Of a DNA stretch of 8,560 nucleotides, positions 1-6,403 are shown piece after piece. The notes beneath the pieces are model-generated. The model worked only from the letters and a program-made list of their open reading frames with translations. It did not search any database and was not told where the DNA came from. Source of the DNA: Lachnospiraceae bacterium (lineage in GTDB: Bacteria > Bacillota > Clostridia > Lachnospirales > Lachnospiraceae); assembly GCA_900772675.1 (NCBI GenBank), contig CAAGRM010000052.1, forward strand, positions 1 to 8,560, written 5' to 3'. Each line of letters opens with the position of its first letter. The stretch's first letter is position 1. A program made the translations under genes and the position numbers.

Positions 1-1657
1 CCGGGGTAAAGGTATTTCTAAGGGAAGTATACTTCAGATCCTCGCCAACCTGCTGTGCATTGTAAGCGCCACGATCTGCCGCAAAGCTGATCGCTCTTCT
101 GAAGTGAACGTTCTGCAGCGCTTTGTTCGTTCTCTGGATTTCTTCGTCAGACTTTGTACTCTTTGCTGTTGTTCCGTCGTTCACGTTTGCAGTTGCAGTA
201 CGGTTGATGTTGTAGAATCCCATGAAGGAAGTAGCGTCGGTATCGGAAACTACTGCGTACTGATCGTACATGCCTTCGGATTTTGCTGTCTCCATGGTGG
301 AGGTGTTCAGGTTTACATAGTCAACGGTACCTGCTTTTGCATCTGTGTACATTTTGGTAACATCAGACTGGTCATTGAACAGCCAGGTCAGGGTTTTAAT
401 GTTTACGTTGTCTTTGTTCCAGTAAGAATCGCTCAGTTTAAATACGATGGTATTTTTAGCTGTAGCGTTGGTTACCAGATACGGTCCGCAGTATGCGATC
501 GAGTTGGAATCTTTTCCGTACTGATAATCTGCTGCGGAGGAATCATACTCAGCACCAAATTTACCGCCCTGGGACTGATAGTAGCTTCTGCTCATCGGCA
601 TGAAGATGGTGTAACCGAGCATAGTCTCGAAGTAGCTGCACGGCTCTTCCAGTGTGTACTCTACGGTATAATCATCTACTGCTTTCACACCAACCTCGTC
701 GAAATCGGTAATTTCGCCGCTGATGTACTGGGATACGTTTTTGATCACGCCCTGTACCAGGTATTCCAGACCGCCCTGTGCATCACACATGTGCTGCATT
801 CCGGCCACGAAATCATCTGCTTTTACAGTATCCACTTCACGTCCCTGGGAATCGGTCCATTTTACGTCTTTACGAAGGTGGAAGGTATAGGTCAGTCCGT
901 CATCGGATACTTCATAGGATTCTGCCAGTGCCGGCTGCAGAGTTCCCTCTACATCGTACTCCATCAGTCCGTCATAGGTATTGATGATCGCATCGGTATC
1001 TGCCGCACGGGAAGTTGCAAGTCCGTCCCATGTTACCGGATCGCTCGCATACGGCATGGAGAAGCTGTCTTTTAAGGTGTAGCCTTTTCCTGCCAGATAT
1101 TCTTTTACCCAGCTCTCATAGGTTCCTGTTCCTTTGAGCTCATCCCATTTTGCTCTCATCTCGTTGTAATCTTCTGCTTTGATAAAGTCAGTTGTTACAA
1201 CATACTGATGATAACGGTCGGTATCGCTTCCCCAAAGGGTATAGTCCTTGGTGTGCGGAGCCATTCTGTACATAGCGTACATACCACCTTTTGAGGTGAG
1301 CGGGTACATCATGGCGGACTCCATGAGTTTTCCCTCGGCAACTGCCATCAGGGCATATCTCTCATCCACCGTTTCTGCGTCCTTTGCAGTAGCAAGTGCA
1401 TCGTTGAAATCGCCCAGTGCCTCATTATAGAGCTCTGTGCTGGTCTCGTCGTATCCTTCCGGCATTTCGGATTCCTCTGCCTCGGCTTCACTCTCACTGC
1501 TTGCAGATGCGCTTGCATCACTTTCGGAAGATGCGCTGCTGCTTACGCTTACACTTTCATCTGCCGGATCAGAACTTCCGCTGCCGGAATTTCCGCAGGC
1601 AACCAGGCTTGCAGTCATACTCATAACAAGTAATGCGCTTACAATTTTTCTTTTCAT
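1..1657 (-). CDS. ABC transporter substrate-binding lipoprotein, oligopeptide/dipeptide type (SBP family 5), 3' end beyond window
   Basis: Extracellular solute-binding lipoprotein that would capture a peptide-like substrate and hand it to an ABC permease; the substrate is not known. The minus-strand frame is open from ATG at 1657 to the window edge, giving 552 residues, with the C-terminus missing. Residues 1-20 form a signal peptide (MKRK, then a hydrophobic stretch) ending in the lipobox LVAC with Cys21 as lipidation site. Residues 22-68 are a Ser/Ala/Glu/Asp low-complexity linker, probably a flexible tether across the cell wall. The usual family-5 start is seen near residues 205-270 (DPVTWDGLA, NTYDGL, PALAESYEVSDDGLTYTFHLRKDVKW) and the later FRRAISFAADR stretch is at 519-529. 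Between linker and core lies an extra segment of about 130 residues that resembles the end of such proteins (see findings). Start chosen from the lipoprotein signal; AAAGGAG lies 12 nt upstream. No permease or ATPase gene is in view; they may lie beyond base 1. Confidence 0.93.
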   Translation of the reverse strand, partial: MKRKIVSALLVMSMTASLVACGNSGSGSSDPADESVSVSSSASSESDASASASSESEAEAEESEMPEGYDETSTELYNEALGDFNDALATAKDAETVDERYALMAVAEGKLMESAMMYPLTSKGGMYAMYRMAPHTKDYTLWGSDTDRYHQYVVTTDFIKAEDYNEMRAKWDELKGTGTYESWVKEYLAGKGYTLKDSFSMPYASDPVTWDGLATSRAADTDAIINTYDGLMEYDVEGTLQPALAESYEVSDDGLTYTFHLRKDVKWTDSQGREVDTVKADDFVAGMQHMCDAQGGLEYLVQGVIKNVSQYISGEITDFDEVGVKAVDDYTVEYTLEEPCSYFETMLGYTIFMPMSRSYYQSQGGKFGAEYDSSAADYQYGKDSNSIAYCGPYLVTNATAKNTIVFKLSDSYWNKDNVNIKTLTWLFNDQSDVTKMYTDAKAGTVDYVNLNTSTMETAKSEGMYDQYAVVSDTDATSFMGFYNINRTATANVNDGTTAKSTKSDEEIQRTNKALQNVHFRRAISFAADRGAYNAQQVGEDLKYTSLRNTFTP

Positions 1658-1865
1658 AATTCTTCCTAACTCCTTTCATGGATTCGCATTGTTTTTGCAT
1701 CATCCAGACATTTGCCGGGACGGCTTCGCCATTCCACCGTTTTTCATTTTGGCACTTTACCACATCAAAACGAAGAGTACAAAAAGGAGATGCGTCCAAC
1801 AAGATTTGTTTTCTTCATCCCTCATGCCCGTACATTTGTCCGTTTGTCCAAAAACAACTGCGTTC

Positions 1866-1895
1866 ATTATAACCAGAACTCTCTCTGTTTGTCAA
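1866..1895 (-). promoter_or_regulatory. Sigma-A type promoter for the substrate-binding lipoprotein gene
   Basis: On the minus strand a perfect -35 box TTGACA (1895-1890) and a perfect -10 box TATAAT (1871-1866) are separated by 18 nt. Transcription should start near 1859, giving a leader of about 200 nt before the ATG at 1657. I saw no recognised riboswitch or strong terminator in that leader; the only structure noticed is a tiny GGCGAAGCC hairpin around 1720-1730. The match is close to consensus, so basal expression should be strong unless a repressor acts here. Confidence 0.8.
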
Positions 1896-2146
1896 TATCC
1901 GATGCAGGAGAAAAGTGTATAAACTGCATTTAAAGTCATCAAAATCCTCTATTTTCCTCTTTTTGGGTATTGTTCTGATGCTGTTTTTCTATTTTCCTGT
2001 ATTCTTCGGTTTTAGAATAAAAAAAGATTACACAAATAATTGTTTCTTTCCATTTGCGTTCTGCAGTACTGTCTTTTTATTTCTGAAAAATGTGTTTCTT
2101 CTTATTAAATGCGTTTTACTTTTTGTCTTCGACAGTCTCCGGACTA
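1896..2146. other. T-rich spacer between the divergent lipoprotein and cysS promoters; nothing recognised
   Basis: About 250 bases of pyrimidine-rich sequence on the plus strand, lying between the lipoprotein promoter and the cysS promoter. I find no convincing gene, tRNA, inverted repeat or riboswitch core in it. It carries an 85-codon GTG-start frame of very hydrophobic residues (1915-2172), which I regard as a composition artefact. Confidence 0.6.
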
Positions 2147-2175
2147 TTGACAGCAAAAAAAAATCCTGCTAATAT
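2147..2175 (+). promoter_or_regulatory. cysS promoter, -35/extended -10
   Basis: A perfect -35 TTGACA (2147-2152), a 17-nt spacer containing a run of nine A, and a -10 TAATAT (2170-2175) preceded by TGC, which gives an extended -10 element. Transcription should begin near 2182. The resulting leader of about 150 nt before cysS is only long enough for the short ORF and terminator described next, and too short for a canonical T-box Stem I. Confidence 0.8.
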
Positions 2176-2194
2176 TAATTCTAATAAGGAACCA

Positions 2195-2236
2195 GTGCAG
2201 TACACGGAAAACAGGCACCGCACGCGGCGTCTCTGA
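2195..2236 (+). CDS. Possible 13-codon arginine-rich leader peptide upstream of cysS
   Basis: A GTG-initiated frame begins about 13 nt after the predicted transcription start, preceded by AAGGA (2186-2190) at a short 4-nt spacing. It encodes MQYTENRHRTRRL and stops at TGA 2234-2236, inside the 5' arm of the terminator hairpin. Four of 13 codons are Arg (AGG, CGC, CGG, CGT) and one is His; there is no Cys codon. A ribosome sitting at the end of this frame would cover the terminator's 5' arm. This is the geometry of translation-coupled attenuation, but the GTG start and short spacing make translation uncertain. It could equally be chance. Confidence 0.25.
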   Translation: MQYTENRHRTRRL

Positions 2237-2267
2237 TATCCTTGTCGGATACAGCAGACGCTTTTTT
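2227..2267 (+). terminator. Intrinsic terminator in the cysS leader (candidate attenuator)
   Basis: GCGTCT-CTG-A-TATCC (2227-2241), loop TTGTC, then GGATA-CAG-C-AGACGC (2247-2261) gives 14 base pairs with one single-base bulge on each side, followed directly by six T (2262-2267). It lies after the cysS promoter and 65 nt before the cysS start. No plus-strand gene precedes it in the window, so its obvious role is premature termination of cysS transcription. The octamer GGCACCGC just upstream (2214-2221) recalls the T-box core, but the UGG tRNA-acceptor pairing bases and Stem I are absent. Confidence 0.72.
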
Positions 2268-2332
2268 GCTTTCCTGTGTATCATCACTTCTGCATCCGTA
2301 TCCGCACGAAAAGAAAAAAGGAGACTTCTTTT

Positions 2333-3781
2333 ATGTATCTTTATAATTCTGCAACCCATAAAAAAGCTGAATTCCAGACACACACACCGGGCCGTGTAGA
2401 AATGTACACCTGCGGACCTACCGTTTATCATTTTGCGCACATCGGAAACCTGCGCAGTTATATTATGGAGGACGTTCTTGAAAAGGCACTCCGCTATGAA
2501 GGCTACGACGTCAACCGTGTCATGAATATTACCGATGTCGGCCATTTAAGCTCCGATGCGGACACCGGTGAGGACAAGATGGTCAAAGGTGCCAAGCGCG
2601 AGCATAAAACAGTCATGGAAATCGCACAGTATTACACTGATGCATTCTTTGCGGATTGCAAAAAGCTGAATATCAAGCGCCCGGATGTCGTACAGCCGGC
2701 GACCGGATGCATTGACGAATATATTAAAATCATTGAAAAACTGATGGACACCGGCTACGCTTACTTTGCCGGCGGAAATGTTTACTTTGACACCAGCCGT
2801 CTTGACCACTACTATGTATTCAACGACCACGATGAGGATGATCTTGCCGTTGGTGTCCGCGAGGGCGTAGAGGAAGATACCAACAAACGCAACAAAAACG
2901 ATTTCGTTCTCTGGTTTACCAAATCAAAATTCGAGAACCAGGCGCTCAAATGGGACTCTCCATGGGGCGTCGGTTATCCGGGATGGCACATTGAGTGCTC
3001 CGGTATCTCCATGAAATACAACGGAGAATACCTCGACCTGCACTGCGGCGGCGTGGACAATGCCTTCCCGCACCACACCAACGAGATTGCGCAGTCCGAA
3101 AGCTACCTTGGCCATGCATGGTGCCCGCAGTGGTTCCATGTACATCACCTGAATACCTCGACCGGAAAAATGTCGAAATCAAAAGGTGAGTTCCTGACGG
3201 TTTCTCTTCTGGAAGAAAAAGGCTACGATCCGCTTATCTACCGTTTCTTCTGCCTGCAGTCCCATTACCGCAAAGCGCTTGTGTTTACGTGGGAGAACCT
3301 GGACAACGCAAAAATTGCCTACGACAAGCTGATTGCCCGTATCGCCGCTTTAAATCCGGAGAACGGTTCCGTCGATGAAACTTCTATGACTGCTTTAAAA
3401 GAAAAATTCCAGAAAGCACTCGATGCTGACCTCAATACTTCGCTTGCCATCACAACGCTGTATGATGTCTTAAAGGCAGACATGAACGATGCAACGAAGC
3501 TGGCACTTCTCGACAATTTCGATCAGGTGCTCGGTCTTGCCCTTCTCTCCCATGCAGAAGCAAAGAGAAAAGAGGCCGCAAAGACAACTTCCGCTTCCAC
3601 TGCATCCGGTTATCAGATTACCGGCGAGGGAGATCCGGAGATTGATGCGCTCGTTTTAAAACGATATGAAGCAAAGAAAGCCAAAAACTTTGCGGAAGCA
3701 GATAAGATCCGTGACAATCTGAAAGCACAGGGCATTGAAGTTGCCGATGTACGCGGTGGAGCCGTCTGGAAACGAATCTGA
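2333..3781 (+). CDS. cysS: Cysteinyl-tRNA synthetase (class I)
   Basis: Cytoplasmic enzyme that activates cysteine with ATP and charges tRNA-Cys. The protein is 482 residues, slightly longer than the usual 460-470. The class I signatures are intact: HIGN at 36-39 (the HIGH variant common in Firmicute CysRS) and KMSKS at 279-283. The zinc ligands that select cysteine thiolate are present: Cys27 (YTCGPTVY), Cys222 (HIECSG), His247 and Glu251 (PHHTNE), with spacing as in the E. coli enzyme. The C-terminal end (YEAKKAKNFAEADKIRDNLK) is the typical anticodon-binding tail. A flexible Ala/Ser/Thr linker near 405-430 accounts for part of the extra length. The start MYLYNS is chosen over an in-frame ATG 57 nt upstream because AAAAAAGGAGA sits 9-10 nt before it and family members begin here. 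Transcribed alone, from 2147-2175 through the leader terminator. Confidence 0.97.
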   Translation: MYLYNSATHKKAEFQTHTPGRVEMYTCGPTVYHFAHIGNLRSYIMEDVLEKALRYEGYDVNRVMNITDVGHLSSDADTGEDKMVKGAKREHKTVMEIAQYYTDAFFADCKKLNIKRPDVVQPATGCIDEYIKIIEKLMDTGYAYFAGGNVYFDTSRLDHYYVFNDHDEDDLAVGVREGVEEDTNKRNKNDFVLWFTKSKFENQALKWDSPWGVGYPGWHIECSGISMKYNGEYLDLHCGGVDNAFPHHTNEIAQSESYLGHAWCPQWFHVHHLNTSTGKMSKSKGEFLTVSLLEEKGYDPLIYRFFCLQSHYRKALVFTWENLDNAKIAYDKLIARIAALNPENGSVDETSMTALKEKFQKALDADLNTSLAITTLYDVLKADMNDATKLALLDNFDQVLGLALLSHAEAKRKEAAKTTSASTASGYQITGEGDPEIDALVLKRYEAKKAKNFAEADKIRDNLKAQGIEVADVRGGAVWKRI

Positions 3782-3804
3782 AAATCTTTTCGTAACCATA
3801 CATT

Positions 3805-3846
3805 ACAGGCAAAGAGAACTGTCCCAGGGCAGTTCTCTTTGCCTGT
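3805..3846 (+). terminator. Long perfect hairpin after cysS, probable 3'-end structure
   Basis: A 17-bp perfect inverted repeat, ACAGGCAAAGAGAACTG (3805-3821) and its complement (3830-3846), with an 8-nt loop, begins 23 nt after the cysS stop. Only a scattered T-rich stretch (GTTCTTTA) follows, so it is a weaker intrinsic terminator than its neighbour and may instead protect the 3' end of the mRNA. Confidence 0.6.
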
Positions 3847-3896
3847 GCCGTTCTTTACCCAAAGGAAGTCAAACAGCAGTAACTTCTGCCGTTCTT

Positions 3897-3951
3897 GACA
3901 GGAAAAGGCGGTACCCCTGTTTTCGGGCACCGCCTTTTCCTGTCACTTTTT
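3897..3951. terminator. Bidirectional terminator between convergent cysS and serA
   Basis: A 16-bp perfect inverted repeat, GACAGGAAAAGGCGGT (3897-3912) and its complement (3929-3944), with CCC/GGG inside the loop able to extend it. On the plus strand it is followed by AC and five T (3947-3951), a good terminator for cysS. On the minus strand it lies 25 nt after the serA stop and can fold equally well, but lacks an outside U-run there. Confidence 0.75.
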
Positions 3952-3969
3952 GATTTTCTTTGATTCTCT

Positions 3970-5133
3970 TTATTTAATGATACGAACCTTTAATACACCA
4001 TCAACTGCTTCGAGGGCTTTTACTATCTCCTCGGTTGCTTCGCTTTCCAGATCCATCATCGTGTAAGCGTAATCGCCTTTACCTTTGTTTGTCATATCGC
4101 TGATGTTGACACCTGCATTACCCATGACGGTGGTGAATGCTCCCAGCATACCAGGGATATTCTTGTGGCAGATCGTCACACGGCCTGCGCCTGTGCATAC
4201 ACCCATGCTGCAGTTCGGGAAGTTGACAGAGTTTCTGATGTTTCCGTTCTCAAGGAAATCACGGATTTCCTTGACTGCCATCACAGCACAATTGTCCTCG
4301 GATTCTTTTGTGGATGCTCCAAGGTGCGGGGTAACGATCGTTCCCTCTGCTCCGACTACCTTCGGATTTGCAAAGTCGGTCACATATTTCTTCATTTTTC
4401 CGGCCTTTAAAGCCGCGAGAACAGCATCCTCGTCAACGAGAAGATCTCTTGCATAGTTCAGAAGAACCACGCCGTCTTTCATCTCATCGATTGCTGCTTT
4501 GTTGATCATACCTTTCGTGCTGTCCAAAAGCGGCACATGGATGGTGATATAATCGCAGGTGCGATAAATATCTTCTACATTCTGGATGTGATGGATGTCG
4601 CGGGACAGGTTCCATGCTGCATCGACGGAGATGTATGGATCATATCCGTATACTTCCATGCCAAGGTGCGTCGCTGCATTTGCTACAAGCTGTCCGATCG
4701 CGCCAAGTCCGATGATACCGAGTTTCTTTCCGCTGATCTCGCAGCCGGCAAATTTCTTTTTCTGTTTTTCTGCCGTTTTTGCGATGTCGCCGTCTTCTTT
4801 GTCACTCTTGACCCATTCGATACCACCTGCGATATCACGGGATGCCAGCAGCATACCGGCAAGTACAAGCTCTTTGACACCATTTGCATTGGCTCCCGGT
4901 GTATTGAAGACCACGATACCCTGCTCTGCGCAGTCGGCAAGCGGAATGTTGTTGACACCGGCTCCTGCTCTTGCTACGGCAAGGAGGCTCTTCGGCAACT
5001 CCATGCCGTGCATGGCTGCACTTCTGACGAGAACCGCATCGGCTCCCTCCAGGCTCTCGGTCTGCTGATAGTTTTCATTAAAGTTTGCAAGGCCTACGCC
5101 TGCAATCGGATTTAAGCAATGATACTGAAACAT
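3970..5133 (-). CDS. serA: D-3-phosphoglycerate dehydrogenase with C-terminal ACT domain
   Basis: Oxidises 3-phosphoglycerate to 3-phosphohydroxypyruvate with NAD, the first step of serine synthesis, in the cytoplasm. It has 387 residues, the short form without the extra intervening domain. The D-2-hydroxyacid dehydrogenase features are RAGAGVNNI at 55-63 (substrate loop), the Rossmann motif GLGAIG at 142-147 with Asp165 for the NAD ribose, Arg229 (NYARD) and catalytic His270 (TPHLGAST). The canonical DVFxxEP stretch carrying the catalytic Glu reads DFANP at 253-257, so that Glu is not in its usual place (see findings). An ACT domain covers about 319-387, usually the serine feedback site. The start ATG shares one base with the serC stop (TAATG), with GGAGG about 10 nt upstream inside serC, so translation is probably coupled. 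Second gene of a serC-serA operon. Confidence 0.93.
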   Translation of the reverse strand: MFQYHCLNPIAGVGLANFNENYQQTESLEGADAVLVRSAAMHGMELPKSLLAVARAGAGVNNIPLADCAEQGIVVFNTPGANANGVKELVLAGMLLASRDIAGGIEWVKSDKEDGDIAKTAEKQKKKFAGCEISGKKLGIIGLGAIGQLVANAATHLGMEVYGYDPYISVDAAWNLSRDIHHIQNVEDIYRTCDYITIHVPLLDSTKGMINKAAIDEMKDGVVLLNYARDLLVDEDAVLAALKAGKMKKYVTDFANPKVVGAEGTIVTPHLGASTKESEDNCAVMAVKEIRDFLENGNIRNSVNFPNCSMGVCTGAGRVTICHKNIPGMLGAFTTVMGNAGVNISDMTNKGKGDYAYTMMDLESEATEEIVKALEAVDGVLKVRIIK

Positions 5134-6215
5134 TAGAGATTTTCCTCCTCGAACTTTTTCATGAAGGCAACAAGTGTCTCAACGCCTTCTTTTGGCATTG
5201 CATTGTAGATGCTTGCACGCATACCGCCGACGGTACGATGGCCTTTCAGGTTTTCAAGTCCGGCTTCCTTGGACTCTTTGACGAATTTTGCATCCAGATC
5301 TGCATTTCCGGTGATAAACGGAACGTTCATCAGAGAACGGTCTTCCGGTACGACGGTTCCTTTGAAGAGCTTGCTCTGATCCAGGAAATCGTACAGAAGT
5401 TTTGCTTTTTCTTCGTTGCGCTGTTTCATAACTTCCAGGCCGCCCATTTTCTTCAGCCATTTGAATACCTTGCCGCACATATAGATGCAGTAGCAGTTCG
5501 GTGTATTGTACAGGGAGCCTGCGTCTGCGTGTGTCTTGAATTTCATCATGGTCGGTGTTCCCGGCAGGACATCGTCGGTGATCAGATCGTCGCGGATAAT
5601 GGAGATGACCATTCCGGCAGGTCCGATGTTTTTCTGGACACCGCCGTAGATGATGCCGTAATCAGAAACGTTGACAGGTTCGGAGAGGAAACAGGAGGAG
5701 ACGTCTGCCACCAGGGTTTTGCCCTTGGTATTCGGCAGTTTTTTGTATTTGGTGCCGTAAATGGTGTTGTTTTCGCAGATATAAACATAGTCGGCATCCG
5801 GGCTGATGGCAAGATCGCTGCAGTCCGGGATGTAGGAAAATGTTTTGTCCTCAGAGGAGGCAATTTTGTTTGCCTTTCCGTATTTCTGCGCCTCTGCATA
5901 TGCTTTCTTTGCCCACTGTCCCGTTACGATGTAATCAGCGACACCGTTTTTCATCAGGTTCATCGGGATCATGGAAAACTGCAGGGAGGCACCGCCCTGA
6001 AGAAACAAAACTTTGTAATTTGACGGAATTCCCATCAGATCACGAAGATCTGCTTCTGCCTCATCGATGATGTTCTGGAATACTTTGGAACGGTGGCTCA
6101 TCTCCATCACGGACATGCCGCATCCGCGGTAATCCAGCATTTCCTCCTGGGCTTCTTTCAACACTTCCTCTGGCAGAACCGCCGGTCCTGCGGAAAAATT
6201 ATAGACTCTGCTCAT
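5133..6215 (-). CDS. serC: Phosphoserine aminotransferase
   Basis: PLP enzyme that transaminates 3-phosphohydroxypyruvate with glutamate to give O-phosphoserine, the second step of serine synthesis. It has 360 residues, the normal family length. Landmarks are NFSAGPAVLP at 6-15, QGGAS at 73-77 (cofactor phosphate binding), Trp101 in GQWAKKA (stacks on the PLP ring), Asp171 in ADVSS, the PLP-binding Lys195 in GGVQKNIGPAG and the C-terminal substrate arginines in HRTVGGMRAS. ATG at 6215 has a strong AGGAGGA site 7 nt upstream. It has its own promoter at 6375-6403 and a leader of about 150 nt with a hairpin. Its stop overlaps the serA start by one base. The final step, phosphoserine phosphatase (SerB), is not in the window. 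Confidence 0.96.
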   Translation of the reverse strand: MSRVYNFSAGPAVLPEEVLKEAQEEMLDYRGCGMSVMEMSHRSKVFQNIIDEAEADLRDLMGIPSNYKVLFLQGGASLQFSMIPMNLMKNGVADYIVTGQWAKKAYAEAQKYGKANKIASSEDKTFSYIPDCSDLAISPDADYVYICENNTIYGTKYKKLPNTKGKTLVADVSSCFLSEPVNVSDYGIIYGGVQKNIGPAGMVISIIRDDLITDDVLPGTPTMMKFKTHADAGSLYNTPNCYCIYMCGKVFKWLKKMGGLEVMKQRNEEKAKLLYDFLDQSKLFKGTVVPEDRSLMNVPFITGNADLDAKFVKESKEAGLENLKGHRTVGGMRASIYNAMPKEGVETLVAFMKKFEEENL

Positions 6216-6255
6216 TTTTTTGTCCTCCTGTTTCTCTTACTGCTTTATATTACTT

Positions 6256-6286
6256 GGAAACCACCGTTTCTATACCGGTGGTTTCC
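6256..6286 (-). other. Perfect 11-bp hairpin in the serC leader
   Basis: GGAAACCACCG (6256-6266) and its exact complement (6276-6286) flank a 9-nt loop, in the leader of serC and 40 nt before its start codon. Neither strand has a U-run after it, so it is not a normal intrinsic terminator for ilvB. It could be an mRNA stabiliser, part of a regulatory fold, or an operator-like palindrome. A second small hairpin (CGGTA/TACCG, 6349-6364) lies nearer the 5' end of the leader. Confidence 0.6.
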
Positions 6287-6374
6287 ATTGTAATCTTATG
6301 TATTTCCTTTGTATCTTTTCTTACAAGTCTGCAATTCATATGGTAATACGGTATTGCTTTACCGCGTTGAAACT

Positions 6375-6403
6375 ATGATACCCCTTTGTCAGAAATCTGT
6401 CAA
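6375..6403 (-). promoter_or_regulatory. serC-serA promoter
   Basis: On the minus strand a perfect -35 TTGACA (6403-6398), an exact 17-nt spacer and a -10 TATCAT (6380-6375, five of six to consensus). Transcription should start near 6368. The -35 box overlaps the TGA stop of ilvB (6402-6400), so the promoter begins within the last codons of the upstream gene. The ser genes can therefore be expressed separately from ilvD-ilvB. Confidence 0.8.

Noticed and set aside
104..1075. 323-codon plus-strand frame opposite the lipoprotein gene
   Set aside because: The minus-strand frame encodes a clear lipoprotein with signal peptide, lipobox and family motifs; the plus-strand frame is Cys/Phe/Val-rich without any recognisable feature.
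1915..2172. 85-codon hydrophobic GTG-start frame in the T-rich spacer, with GGAG 4 nt upstream
   Set aside because: The hydrophobic residues follow directly from T-rich sequence. The frame runs over the cysS promoter, the ribosome-site spacing is short, and no clear promoter precedes it.
2186..2236. T-box riboswitch upstream of cysS, suggested by GGCACCGC before a terminator
   Set aside because: The promoter leaves only about 45 nt before the terminator, so there is no Stem I or specifier loop. The acceptor-pairing UGGN is replaced by AGGC, which does not suit the end of tRNA-Cys.
2276..2332. Upstream in-frame ATG adding 19 residues to CysRS
   Set aside because: It falls just after the leader terminator with no ribosome site, and the extension is basic and unlike family N-termini; the ATG at 2333 has a good AAGGAG.
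5085..6023. 312-codon plus-strand frame opposite serC
   Set aside because: It is the antisense shadow of serC, which has all catalytic motifs; the plus frame has no ribosome site or known motifs.
6250..6339. 29-codon frame (minus strand) in the serC leader, ending just after the 11-bp hairpin
   Set aside because: No Shine-Dalgarno sequence before the ATG and no recognisable composition; probably a chance frame across the leader.
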